Below, in pieces: positions 21,617-32,305 of a DNA stretch of 34,980 bases. Origin of the DNA: Haplomitrium mnioides (taxonomy: Eukaryota > Marchantiophyta > Haplomitriopsida > Calobryales); the NCBI GenBank assembly GCA_049999725.1, contig JBNGIS010016967.1, positions 1-34,980 of the forward strand. Direction: 5' to 3'. Made by a program: the position numbers and the translations under genes. The notes beneath the pieces are model-generated. The model searched no databases. It saw only the letters and a program-made list of their open reading frames with translations, and had not been told where the DNA came from. The stretch's first letter is position 1, and every line of letters begins with the position of its first letter.

Positions 21617-21628
21617 GCTCTAATACCA
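21617..21628 (-). promoter_or_regulatory. primer binding site for initiator tRNA-Met
   Basis: Reads TGGTATTAGAGC on -, one mismatch from TGGTATCAGAGC, the classic plant copia primer site complementary to the 3' end of initiator tRNA-Met. It lies 12 bases past the assigned LTR end, the usual kind of spacing. Confidence 0.75.
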
Positions 21629-21640
21629 TTAAAAAACTCT

Positions 21641-22013
21641 TGACAAACTAGTAGCATACCAACATACTCTTGTGCAAAGAAGATAAACTCAATAAGAATG
21701 GAAAAGAAAGAGAGAAGTAGTTTTTTTTACAAGACTTTCCAAACTTTGAAATGTGGAGAAGGGCCAAGCCCTTTAATACTACAAATAAAAGACTTCACTA
21801 AAAGTCACCTCAGTTCTTAGGAACCTTCTTTGGTCCTTTACTAGACCTTCTAGAACCTTCATCCCTCATTTAGTAGTTTCTCTAATCTTCTCATACCTTT
21901 TAGAAGCTTCTCTACGCTTCTTACTTCTATCTTCTAGAAACTTCTTCTTCACTAACTAACTATAACAATAACTAAATCTAGAGGTTCTGCCAAGTTTAGC
22001 AGATCTTGAAACA
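21641..22013 (-). mobile_element. copia-3 5' LTR
   Basis: On - it begins TGTTTCAAGATCTGC at 22013 and ends GTTTGTCA at 21641, 373 bases, followed by the tRNA-Met primer site. The body is rich in TTCTAGAAG-type short palindromes (GAAGCTTC, TCTAGAAG), giving many small hairpins. No gag-pol of this element is present beyond a leader, and no 3' LTR is seen, so it is a 5' fragment. It lies between two gypsy RT pieces in the same orientation. Confidence 0.7.
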
Positions 22014-22264
22014 TACACTTTGCTTGGTCTATTTACAAGAAGTACACAATATTCAAATCTTAGGTCATCTTGGAGTAGACAAGATTGCAAAGATGCTTTA
22101 ATGCACTTGGTAGTGGCCAAACCTACATCTAGACATTTATGTATTCATCTGTTTGTGTGAAAGCTTTCCAAAAAGAAAGACTTCAAATCAAAAACTATCC
22201 AAACATCATCAACCACTACCAATTCTCATTGCTTATTAGAAGCATATAATAAAATCTTATACCA
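22014..22264 (-). other. gypsy-like region, frames broken
   Basis: About 250 bases between the RT N-terminus and the copia-3 LTR. Broken frames include DVWIVFDLKSFF, which could be the FTKLDLRSGY-like region of RT, but the likeness is weak. Confidence 0.35.
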
Positions 22265-22480
22265 CTCTATTAATTCAATAGATCATTAATACATGGAAAA
22301 AGATAAGCTTTCTTCACAGTTTGCTAGCTCAAGCCACAATAATCTAGAAAGACAAAAAACACCATCTTTGTTTATACAAAAAACATTGATGTTCTCCAAT
22401 ATGAGGTATTATATTGAATAAAATCCTTTTCAAGAAGATTCGTCAAGGTTTTGTGAAGCTCCTCCAATTCATGTGGTGAT
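22265..22480 (-). pseudogene. gypsy-B reverse transcriptase N-terminus
   Basis: On - one frame reads HELEELHKTLTNLLEKDFIQ, SYWRTSMFFVQTKMV, LDYCGLS and KKAYLFPCINDLLN. This follows the gypsy RT opening (ELKxQLxxLLxKGFI, SPWGAPVLFVKKKDG, DYRxLN, KNRYPLPRIDDLL) residue by residue with many substitutions. The style is chromovirus-like. It may belong with the gag at 23.2-23.8 kb. Confidence 0.75.
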
Positions 22481-23205
22481 AATTAGTATATAAGTGGATT
22501 AAAATAAGTAATTCTTAGTATCAACTCAATCGCAAGGGCATTCAGTGATCATCTCGTAAGCTCTTTAGCACATCATCTGAAAACACATCTGCAAACTACT
22601 TCAAAATATCATAAATCATTGAGGCATGTGCAAATTTACTTCCCTTCTTACTTAAGTTCATGACATGTTTGATCCAAACAAAAAAATAGACAAATTTTTT
22701 ACCACAAAAATAATATGCTTGACTGATTTAGGCATCTTTACTAATTGAACTAGATGCCTAAAAAACATTTACCTTGTAAAGTAACTTGAATTTTTTTTTT
22801 TCTAATTAACTTGAGTGGATTGATCTTCAAGCCAAAGAAAGCCTAAACTAATGTCATATTATATTGGTGCAATTAGAACATGCATAAATTTCACATATGT
22901 TTTTCTAGTCCTTAGAAGAAATGTTCTTTGAGCTTGGAGTACCTTATGTTTCAGGCTATCGACCATAGTCACAAAACTAACTTTGATATGATAACTTTAG
23001 CTTTCATTCTTCTAACAAAATGAAATAACATGAATCTTCAAAACTCTTGCAATGCACCAACATTCTATAAGTTTTCTCATCAACTATATTGTCAAGATAG
23101 AACAAAATCATTCAAATTCTTACCAAGCTTGTAGTTGTATTAGAACTAATGAAGCTCTAAGTAAGCCGTTTGATTTTGTTTTTTAAGATCTATTGTTTTT
23201 CTGGT
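22481..23205 (-). other. protease/linker region of gypsy-B, not readable
   Basis: It lies where protease should be, between gag zinc knuckle and RT. I could not find a D-T/S-G active-site motif with confidence. AT-rich with many stops. Confidence 0.35.
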
Positions 23206-23760
23206 TTTCTTCTTCTACTATTGTTTCTTGGGCAAAAAGGCAATGTTGACATTGGCAAGGTAAGCAATTTCCAATTCTATGACCAAGCTGTCGATAATAA
23301 AAGCATCTTTTATTTTGTTCTAGATTCTTTTGCTCCATATTAATGAGTGTTAGTCATTGTGCTACACCAATCTCCATAAGATCAACCTCATTTAGTAGCA
23401 CAGATATGTTTGGAAAAGCTGGGTGATGGCATAGCTTTACTTTTGTAGTAGCAAGTAATGAGTCATAACTCTTTGCCATGTGTATTGCTTTTTCTAGTTG
23501 AGCATGCTCTCTCATTGTCACTTTCATTCTTGTGCAAGGTTTAAATCTCTAGAAAAGCAATCTTGTGCTTCTTCTCCCATATTGAGAATTTGCATGATGG
23601 TATTTTGAAATTGAGTAGCATAGCTTCTCATTATACCAAATAATTGCAATTATGCTAAACAATCTCTTGCTATTTTTGAAGCATTTAAAACCTTGAATCT
23701 TGAAATCATTGTAGTCTTGAACTCACACCAGAAACTAACGAGGGAAAAAAATCCATGTTG
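23206..23760 (-). pseudogene. gypsy-B gag, disrupted
   Basis: Retrotransposon gag on -. Readable blocks in order: FKTTMISRFKVLNASKIARD near 23700, LFGIMRSYATQFQNTIMQIL near 23620, EAQDCFSRDL near 23570, and TMREHAQLEKAIHMAKSYDS near 23500. The zinc knuckle is at 23305-23264, CFYYRQLGHRIGNC. In the knuckle the second Cys is Tyr (normal C-x2-C-x4-H-x4-C), so zinc binding would be impaired. Stops and frame changes separate the blocks. Confidence 0.8.
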
Positions 23761-24240
23761 TGCTTGCTATATTTGATATCTGCACCATGTTTGTGCAACT
23801 TCTTCTCAAATAATCGCTACTTTGAACTAGAAACCCCTACTAGGTTCTTGTTCCAATTGGTGTTCACAAAAACCAATTTCAAAATTTTAGTATGCAAAAT
23901 CATAAATTTGACGCTACTAATATTTGTTAGCAAAAACAATATAATTTTATATATCAAAATGGCTTACTTTGAGTGCACAATGCATTGAAAAGAAATCTTT
24001 GTATGAGCATTTTACAAAATGTATGTCTTTTTATAATGTCATCTTCCAAAAGCATGAGCATCGCCAATCAAAAAATATATATATATAAAAACAAAACAAA
24101 ACATTTGTTGTTAAACATTTTAAAAACTACCAATGATTGCAAAAATTTGTAAAATTTATAAAAGAATTCAAATTTTATTAAATGTTTTTTAATACAGAAC
24201 CCTAAAGTGTTGGCAGAATAGGATTGTTAAAGCAAAATTA
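23761..24240. other. unassigned AT-rich region
   Basis: The 77-codon open stretch 23755-23988 (+) resembles nothing known and lies over the gag edge. A short AT repeat occurs near 24075. An LTR for gypsy-B would be expected here on -, but no border or primer site was seen. Confidence 0.4.
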
Positions 24241-24246
24241 TGAAAA

Positions 24247-24390
24247 GAATGCTGAAGCCTATGCGCGAATGGACAACTAAGGCCCAAATACAATCACGGA
24301 TTGTATGAAAGATCCATGCGCGCACAAAGAACTATAGCTAACTTGAGCTTGAAAAACTGAAGCCTATGTGCATATGGACAACTGAAGCAA
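24247..24390. repeat. small cluster of ATGCGCGCAT-core repeats
   Basis: CTGAAGCCTATGCGCGAATGGACAACT near 24251 is repeated near 24358 as CTGAAGCCTATGTGCATATGGACAACT, and GATCCATGCGCGCAC lies between them near 24312. The core (CCTATGCGCGNATGG) matches the cores of the arrays at 29980, 31981 and 33387. Confidence 0.65.
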
Positions 24391-24829
24391 GCCATGTTGC
24401 TAAGTAATTGGAAGCACGGAATGCAAAAAGTGGAAAATAGAAAAAGGAAGTAAACTTCCATGCTAGCATGAACTTCATTGCTAATTTAAATAAAAATCAA
24501 CACGTTTTGTTCGAAAACCATTTTGCATAGCAAATTGAATCGTGATGAATAAACTTAAATTTGATTGGGAGTGCAGCAAGATTGAAACTTTAGCAAATTA
24601 AATTTTGTAAAGAAAATTGTCAGCCGGGTGTTTATGTACTTGTTTAATATTTTCTTAAAGTTTTTAAAAAAATAAGTGAGAAGACATGTTTTGGGTATAA
24701 AGGGTGTCCAATGTACATAGAAAGGAGTCAAGACAGGTTTGGAGAAAAGGAGAGGATTGAGATCTAAGCAGGGAACGAGTCTACTGGAAGAAAAGGTTAG
24801 GTTGGATCTGGTCAGAGGGCTGATAGAAA
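24391..24829. other. unassigned region
   Basis: AT-rich with no open frame of note and no recognised motif. Confidence 0.4.
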
Positions 24830-25080
24830 AATAAAAAGATAAAAAATAATAAAACTAACCTGATTGCTGAGAGCCAAGCCGAGCACTAATTTCCTAACTA
24901 TCTAACTTGGAGGACAGCCTGCCCTGGGGGGGGTTTAGCCCTGAACTAGGTCCGTCTAGGGTAGATATAAGAGAATGCGGTGGCCTTACACCCCTCTAGG
25001 GGCCTGCCTCTCGAGAGATTAAAGGAGTGGGAGGTTTATATAGTGCACTGGCCTTCTGGAGGAGAACTTATGGGATAATG
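24830..25080 (+). other. LTR-like promoter patch, second copy
   Basis: TAAAACTAACCT near 24850, TATA-like TTTATATAG at 25035-25043, and CTTATGGGA near 25068. The order and spacing resemble 548-745. The sequence becomes GC-rich from here. No LTR border is seen. Confidence 0.3.
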
Positions 25081-25830
25081 TCCCGAGCTGACATTCGACG
25101 GGCAATCAGCTCGAAGGAGCGCGCGGAGACCTGTGCGAGAAGAAAGGATCAGCGCGAGGGGACCTGTACAAGGATTGAATTACGACGGGATTTGGAGGGG
25201 ATGGAATCGTCACAAGAATCGAGAGGAGGATGGAATGGGCTTGCACGGGGCCATGTGACGGAATCGTAAGGGCCAAGAGGATCCAATCGCCTCAGGAATT
25301 TATGCAGGCTGAGAGGATTGCAATGCAGGTGGAGGAGATTTAATCGAAGGCAGAAGAGGAATGGGATCAAGAGTGGAAGGGAAAAAGGAAGTGGATCGAG
25401 AAGGGATTCAGCAAGCGGGAATTGCGCAAGTAAAAGGAAATCACGTGAAGGATGAAGAGTAGATCGTGCAGGTGGGAGGAGGCATGGACCGAATCATCCA
25501 GGGAGGATTGACCCCCAGAAATTGATCGTGAGGGAGCTGACCTGAGGCAAGGAAGAAATCGCAATACAGGAGGAGGAAGTTTGATCGATCAGGTTAGACC
25601 GACCGAACAGGGAGAGAGGCTGGAGAAATCGTGCAGGGGATGGCGGAGCTAGGAGGAATCGAGGAGGGAACTACTTGCGGAAGAAGAATTTCCCTTGCAA
25701 CCTTGAAGAAGAATTGGCAGAAGGCGCTTGCGAAGAATTAAATTTGAAAATCTATGCGCGGAAGGATGATCTGCGAGGAATCGAGTCCGAGGTCCGTGGT
25801 GTCCGATCCAAAAAACGGATCGGAAAGTCG
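25081..25830. repeat. purine-rich stretch with recurring AATCG
   Basis: G and A dominate the + strand. The pentamer AATCG recurs at least nine times, often as GGAATCG or GAATCGAG followed by AGGAGGA-like runs, suggesting a very degenerate short tandem repeat. Open frames on both strands (for example 25027-25269 +) follow from the composition. No domain recognised. Confidence 0.5.
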
Positions 25831-25831
25831 C

Positions 25832-25915
25832 CTTCCTAAGTGGGGAGCCCACTTAAAATGGTTCCGATCCGGCTTCCGATGTGGGGAGGACCGGTTAAGA
25901 GGGATTACGAAGCGG
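25832..25915. repeat. 41/42-bp repeat, first pair
   Basis: CTTCCTAAGTGGGGAGCCCACTTAA at 25832 and CTTCCGATGTGGGGAGGACCGGTTAA at 25873, each followed by a (G)GTTCCGATC-like or GATTACGAAG phrase. The same unit recurs at 26488 and 26530. Confidence 0.75.
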
Positions 25916-26144
25916 GTTAATTAATTGGACAGACAGGTGATTTATCAAAGATTCGGACGACAGGGAGGTAATTGGGAAAGTTCAAATCGGGAATCTTCAG
26001 AAAGTTTGAAAGGAATCTGCGGAGCTATTAGTTCTTACAACAAACTTTTCCACAAAGCAGGTAAATAAGCCTTCTTTCCTGTTCTTACATAGAACTTTTC
26101 GATGCCCTGGTAAAAAGAACAAGCCTCGCAAAGTTCCTATATCA

Positions 26145-26455
26145 AAGGAGGATGCTGAAATGAAGATAAGACGCGATTTCACTTGAAGAACAAGGTGCCG
26201 AAACAGTCACATATCGACGGACTGGATAGAAAGGGTAGAAGGTGCTGAAACAAGGATGTATCGAAGAACCGACTGGGAGAAAAATAAGGGTGTCAAAATG
26301 AAGACATATCAATGATTCAGGGGAGGAAAAACGAAGAGGCCAGAAAGGTGACTTATCGACAGTCCAGCTCAAAAGAAGAACCAAGTATCGAAACAGGGAT
26401 AAATCAAAGATCTGGCAGGAAAGAGAAGATGGAGGTGAAAGGGCGATAAATCGAA
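26145..26455. repeat. 47-bp tandem repeat, first block
   Basis: The phrase (GT)GCCGAAACAGGGATATATCGA and variants recurs with GCYGAAAC-like anchors at 26154, 26197, 26244, 26291, 26338, 26387 and 26433 (steps 43, 47, 47, 47, 49, 46). Units also share a GACTGGxxAGAAA tail. Divergence between units is high. Confidence 0.85.
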
Positions 26456-26575
26456 GGCGGTGTCTACTTAAGGGGGTTCCGATCTGCCTTCCGTTGAGGG
26501 GAAACCCAGGTAATATGGTTCCGATTAACCTTCCTAAGTGGAGTTTCCACTTAACAGAGTTCCGAAGTGGGCTAA
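26456..26575. repeat. 42-bp repeat, second block
   Basis: CTTCCGTTGAGGGGAAACCC at 26488 and CTTCCTAAGTGGAGTTTCCA at 26530, linked by ATGGTTCCGATTAA. They match the pair at 25832-25915 and sit between two blocks of the 47-bp repeat, so the two repeat families are interleaved. Confidence 0.75.
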
Positions 26576-26579
26576 CATG

Positions 26580-26866
26580 GGTTGCCGAAACAAGTATAGA
26601 GCGCAGCTCTGGTATAGGGAGAAAGACACGTTGAAATAGCGATTTATCAACGGAACGGGAGAAGAAAGCGGCGCAAAAATGGTGATCTATCGCAGGGTCG
26701 ACAAAGAAGAAACGAGAAGGGAGTTATCGAAATGAGAACGAGTCACAGATCTGACCATGGAAGAACCAAAGATGCCGAATAGGCAATATAGCGCACATCC
26801 GACGGACGAAGAAGTGGTGCCAAAAAGAGGATCTATCACCGATCCAACTAGGGGCAAAAGCGGAGG
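26580..26866. repeat. 47-bp tandem repeat, second block
   Basis: About six further diverged units, each starting with a form of GTTGCCGAAACA or GTGCCAAAAAGA and carrying a TATATCGCxGGAxC-like middle and an AAGAAG tail. Unit length varies from about 41 to 53. Same family as 26145-26455. Confidence 0.75.
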
Positions 26867-28540
26867 TCCTTTGTAGTTCTTATTCGAAGAGAACAAACCT
26901 TGCGGATGACGTGGCATTGAAGAAGTCAGCGGGTCAACGGACGGTCAGCGCGGCGGTCCGCCTACCCCTTAGAGATTCTATGGCAATCTCAGTCTCAGCG
27001 AAAACGTGGCACCTCTGCGGGAACTGCGAATCAACGGGAATCTGGGAGATTCCTCGGGAATATTGGATCTCAGCGGAAACGTGGCGCTACGAGAGAGCCC
27101 GTGGGCTTCTTCGGAGTATACGCGGTTTTACGGAAACATGGTGCTTCAAGGATCGATGAGCGATTTCAAAACGAACTGCGGAATTCACTTTAGATTGTGC
27201 GCCGATCTCTGTCGCCTTGCAGAATTTACCCGATCCCTTGGAATTCACATCGAATCTACGCCAAAAGTTGCATTCTACGGTCTGCGTCAAACCAAATTTC
27301 CACCTACCAGCATCTCAAGCCACAACAATCCAAATCGCAAGGTGGGTGAAAAGCAAAAAGGTATAATTTGCAAGGGGGATAAAGGGGTCCTCGCTTCGTT
27401 GTTGGGGGACTGATAATTCAGTGCAGAGGAAGTAGCGGGAGACAGAGGAGAGAATTCTGGTGAGACTTCTGGTGAGGTGGGTGTACTCGTGAGGGAAGGC
27501 CATCGCAGGGTGGAGGTGGACTGAGGAGGTGCTGAGAATCGCTGAGCATGAGGCTCTAGAGGCTCAGACTACTCAGGTGTACTCATCTGTGAAGGCGGAC
27601 CAACATTTGGAGGTGGACCAACACTTAGAGGAGAGGAGAGTTCTTTCTGTTTGTATTTCGTGAGGGGCAGTCGAGGGGGGGGGGTCCTGGTGTCGTCTCA
27701 GCTTTGCTTTGTGTAGGAGAATCAGTCCCAGTGGCATTAGGAGAGTGCTGCTGGTATTACTTTCTTGTGGAGAAGGGAGAGGAGTAGCCACGTTAGTGCC
27801 TGAGCAATGCGAGGAAGATCCAGCCAATTCTCGGGGTGGAGTGGGTGAGCCAACAGTCGAGAGGACTGTCTTCCTGAGGTGGAAGTCAAATAAGACCTCT
27901 TCCTAGCCTGAGGAAGTAAAAGTAGGGCTTCTCATGAGGGAAGTTAAAAAACTATCTGGAGAAGGGTGCGTGGGTGGAAGTAGATCTTAGGAAAACCAGA
28001 TGAGCAGCAGAGAGAAGAGAGAAAAGGAGTGTTGATAGTTCAAACTTGTGTTGCAGAGGTTTCCCCAAGTCAGAGCATTACTGGTAGAGTGTATCTTGGG
28101 TGTGTGAGTGTGTTGGTGGATTAGTTAGTTTTGTATTCTGTTTGTAAATACTGAAAAGACATTTCAGATCTGAAGTGAACAGGATCCCAGTTCAGCAAGA
28201 ATCCAAGAATCAGATTCAGAGGGTAAGGCAGTACAGGGGACAGATCCCCTGTATAATTCACATATCAGGACTTGATCATGTATTGTAAGACTTTGAGTCT
28301 GGATCCTATTTAGGATCACTGGAATTCACTTTGGAATTTGATCAGAAAAGCTGCTGAGGTGTGGATGAATGTTTGAATGAGGAAGTGAAATAGAAGAAGG
28401 GTCTGTAAGGTGAGAAGGAACATCCTTAAGACCTGAAAGTGATAACTTACAGCGGGGCCGTCTCATAAAAGAACCTGAAACCCTGTAAAGTCAGCCTTTT
28501 CCTTCCAAAGAGCAGTCTTTGGAGGTTAGCGACCGAAGGA
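26867..28540. other. GC-rich non-coding region, possible LTR-element interior
   Basis: No recognised gene. TCTCAGCGRAAACGTGGC occurs at 26993 and 27068 (75 bases apart), with a third, weaker copy near 27126. A run of nine G lies near 27680. Open frames on either strand (for example 27006-27413 +, 27573-27827 -) have no domain likeness. A purine run GAAGGAGGGGGA precedes TGACAAAAATAC near 28546, like a polypurine tract plus LTR start, but nothing else supports that. Confidence 0.4.
28232..28253. repeat. perfect 9-bp hairpin
   Basis: TACAGGGGA, a four-base loop CAGA, then TCCCCTGTA: a fully complementary 9-bp stem. No T-run follows that would make it a terminator, and its role is unknown. Confidence 0.8.
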
Positions 28541-29979
28541 GGGGGATGACAAAAATACTTTGTTATGTAGAAAAATTACATCACTCTGATGCTACAACTC
28601 TATCCTCTTCAAAAGGAATTGTCTCATCTAAACCAACTAGCTGAGAAGCTTTAGCATTTGCAACCACAAGAGAATCCCTCCGAGGCTTTCTAGTCCTAGA
28701 TATGGCAACAAAATCACCAGTAGCACTTGCAGCACTAGAAGAAATAGGTTCCTTGTGGTAGACATACACTATCTGCGATTCTGTCACGTCGGATGGCAAG
28801 GAGTCATTGTCAAAACTCTTTGAGAAATGTAGATAGACTGACGTCTATTATGTTCTAAAGTGATGCAATTTTGCATTTGCTTCAAGGCACACACAAGGCA
28901 TATGCCAAACCAAGAGCAAAGATCTAAGATACAATCTTGCTCTGTTGATAAATGGTCAATAAAAAATTGTAAAGAGTATGGGGCTTTTGAAAAACATTCA
29001 CAAGAGCATCATCTCTTAGATGTTTTAGTTTCGCCGATACTTCATGATAACTAAACACACTACGCATAATTTGCTGAGGATGTTCACTCACATCAGTGAG
29101 TTGCAAATTGAACAACCTTATGCTCCTCTTTCCCTCCTTTGTCCAGTAGCCCATAGTCCAATACTTGTGGGCGTGAACAATTCTTGGACCACTAGAATGA
29201 TGAATATTGCTTTTGTCTTTGTAGAAAAAAAAACAAACAAATCAGACACTTGAAAAAAAGTTAAGAAAACTAAACAAGGTAAACTAGAAACCCAAAAAAA
29301 TCAAAAAAGAACTCATTAGATGTCATAGTCGATGGCACAACAAACCTCAAGACGAGCATCCTCGACAATGCTAAATTGTTGCAAAGAATGTGTTATCACA
29401 AAAGACCAAAAATCCGAAATTGTGATTGCCACAAAAGAGGAAACCATATCAAAAATGTCATCTCTAGAAAAAGGTTCAGAATCATCGTGCTTGCATTCCT
29501 TAAGGTTGTAATCGTAAGGAATATCTACAATGGCCAAAGTGAAATATCTAAATCTTACAAATCCTTTCAACTGACAAGCATTGGACTTCCCGTGGACTTG
29601 GTAATATGCCACATTGAGTCTATCAACAAAGGACAGTAAGTACTCGTCTTCGTCTCTTTGAACTCCATCAACTGAAAGGGCAGTAACATCATTTTTTTGC
29701 CTTGATTTCCACTCTCTAGCTTTTTGGCAATGAAGCAGAAAAGCATGAGGATAGGAAACAAGTGTTGGGGTCTGGTCTTGATCTTTTGCGGCTTCTTTGA
29801 CCCCTAATCTTTTTCACCCTTTAGCAGCTGCCGTCAATTTCTTGGCAAGCTACTATTTAAATGTTTTATCCCCTTGCACATAACAAAAATGGAAAAAAAT
29901 AGAGTAGACAACAAAAAATTGTTTACACTTTAGAGAGGAAGACAATTTGAGCAAAGACCATAGAGGTAAAACTAAGATT

Positions 29980-30302
29980 GACTTTAAAGTCTATACGCGC
30001 GTGGACATTGCAACCCCTACACACAAGGACTTCAATCCCTGCACATAGGGACTTGAAGTTCCTACGCGCCTAGACACAATGTCAATGCATGCATGGACAT
30101 TGAAGTCTTGGCATTTGGACTTGGAAGTCCAGGCGCTCCGGGACTTCCAAGTACATGCTCGTATGGACTTCAAAGTTTGAGTGCCAAGACTTCAATGTCC
30201 ATGGGCGTATGGAAATAATGTCTAGACATGCAGGGACTTCAAGTCCCTATGCACAAGGAGTGCAATATCCATGCGCGCATGGATATTGTAAACTATGCAT
30301 GG
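29980..30302. repeat. 22-24-bp palindromic-core array in intron 2
   Basis: About fourteen units of 22-24 bp. The typical unit is GACTTCAAAGTCCATGCGCGCATG. Two self-complementary parts alternate: GACTTNNAAGTC and CATGCGCGCATG (for example ATATCCATGCGCGCATGGATAT near 30266, a perfect palindrome). The array lies wholly inside the inferred intron 2 (30401-29873) of the minus-strand coding region. Cores are alternating purine-pyrimidine. Confidence 0.92.
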
Positions 30303-31980
30303 CAAACTAGAGACTCAAAATCATTTTCATTTTAACAAAACACAATCTACAATAAATTCAATGAACCTCTAGAGAAATAAATGTAGAGTGGAAAAACAAA
30401 CTTGTCAAAAGCTTCTCAAAACTAGAGTAAAACGCAACTATCTTTGACTCCTCATTGTGGAGAGGGTGCTCCTCTCTTGCTTCTTTCTAGTTGTTGCAGT
30501 AAACTTTGGAGTAGAAAGATGTCACCGAAATTGCCAAAACTTTATGTCTCTCTACCTTGCAAGACATTTCTTCCATTGAAAGCTCTTCAACTTCCACTCG
30601 TTTCAAAACTGATATTTTTACTTTGTCCAGAAGACCCTAAAAAGACCTCCAAAGTGTCCACTTCATATCCTCCATTCTCAGTGATCCCTTGGCTTGTGGC
30701 TTCTGGCCCTCCATTGTATTCTTCTCTCACATAGAAAAAATGCTATGTTGTAAATTCTAGAGTTCTCGACTTTGGAATGCCAACTAGAACCAATTGTTTT
30801 GAGAAGTGACTGTCTTCTCAAGAGTCGACTTGGGCTTGATATCCAAGGTCCCCAACGCTAGATCTCTTTTTAGTTTCTAGGATAACACCATCCCACTCTC
30901 TACAAACCTCTTATGCCAATATTTAACATTTTGAATGGAGATCATTTCCAACCTATATCTTTGGTCGTAGTTGTCATCAGTTGCAAAAATACGAGTCTCT
31001 GTTGGTGCTAAGCCCATGTAAACATAGCATCTACAGAGCAATAGCGTTGGATTCTTTGCTTCATATTTGGTGATGAAAAGCTACCTTGTGGCAACACTAT
31101 AATTGCCTCCAACAATCTCGTGATATCAAACTTTGACTTATCTTTCAACCTACATTTGTGGTCAACAACAACAATAAAAAACTCTGCGGATATGTGTTTG
31201 TGAGTATTCTTTACACCATAAGCTCAACAAAGTCTTCATTCAACCTCCTAATATGGAATGGCCCCCAATTATCCATTCCAAGTTTTGGAAGATATAAATT
31301 TTCCAACCTAATAGTAATTGTTTCCTCTCAGACTCTGCATCGCTGGATTGCAGACTCCCCGATTTTATTTTTATCTTTGTCAAACATTGTCCAAGGGTCC
31401 ACTTGCTCACGTTCCTAGAATGTTTGCAACCCCTTATGTGATTGCCTTTTCGCTCTTGATGTTGGAGCTTGAACTGGCTTCAGCTTAGATTCCTCCCTTG
31501 AGCTACTCGGTGTTGAAGATGAGGGGGCAATAAAAGAAGACTTTGTTGGAGATTGGGGGGAGGCTGGCTCCTTCTCAATAATTGGAGCTGGCATAGGCTT
31601 TTTCTTTGTGACAACCTATTTTTTCTTTTTCGGAGCCTCCACTGGCTCCACTACTTTTCTCTTTTTTGCAGTAGATGTTTCTAGCATTGCTGTAGTTGAC
31701 ATGGTTGTTGCAGTAGGATGCGGCACAACCTGCTGAATGTGGATGTCTTGCTTCGGCTTCAGTAGTTTGATGCTGATGGCCATCTTAATAAAATCTCACT
31801 TGATGTGCTTCACGTCCTAGTAGCCATCGACAAAGTTCGCCAAATATTGAGTGAACTTGAAAACAAAACAAAAAAATTATGAAACATGTTAAACAAAAAG
31901 TCTCTAGATGTTTACAAAGAGAAGAATTGTATTTAACGTTTAGTCTAAGAAAAACTTGCTTGGAACTTTATACGCACATG

Positions 31981-32305
31981 GACCTTAGAGTCCATGTGTG
32001 CATGGACTTAGGAGTCTAAGCACGTATGAACCTGGGAGTTTAAGCGCACATAGATCTAGGAGTCCATACACGAATGGACCTAGGAGTCCATGCGTAGATA
32101 AACCTAGGAGTCCAAGCATGGAGGTACTTGACAATGTGAGTCAAGGCATGCAAATACTCACAAGTCCAAGTGCAAAGGGACTCCAAGGTCTATGTGCGCA
32201 TGGACTCTTAGGTCCAAGCACTTGGACTGCAAGGTCCATGCACGCATTGACTCCCAAGTCCATGTGTGCATAGACTTCTCATGTCCATACGCGTATAGGC
32301 TTCCT
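31981..32305. repeat. 24-bp palindromic-core array in intron 1
   Basis: About thirteen units, mostly exactly 24 bp. The typical unit is GACCTAGGAGTCCATGCGCGCATG, with GACYTAGGAGTC and CATGTGTGCATG-type palindromic halves. It lies inside the inferred intron 1 (32352-31856), beginning about 48 bases from the splice donor. Since 24 is a multiple of 3, an 8-residue periodic open frame appears at 31998-32273 (+), but I see no reason to call it a gene. Confidence 0.92.

Noticed and set aside
25027-27413. Several open frames on both strands in the GC-rich region
   Set aside because: They overlap degenerate tandem repeats, lack domain likeness and match on both strands, as expected from composition.
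28200-28260. Hairpin as a transcription terminator
   Set aside because: No T-run follows, and intrinsic terminators of this kind are bacterial; the window is plant nuclear DNA.
30444-30734. 96-codon open frame (+) with a Leu-rich start
   Set aside because: It is antisense to a better-supported exon of the minus-strand coding region that joins in phase across intron 2.
31998-32273. 91-codon open frame with 8-residue repeats (+)
   Set aside because: Arises because the 24-bp array is a multiple of 3; it lies inside an inferred intron of the opposite strand and has no family likeness.
29980-32305. CRISPR-like array of short palindromic repeats
   Set aside because: Units are contiguous with no unique spacers, units are diverged, there are no cas genes, and the setting is a plant genome with spliced introns.
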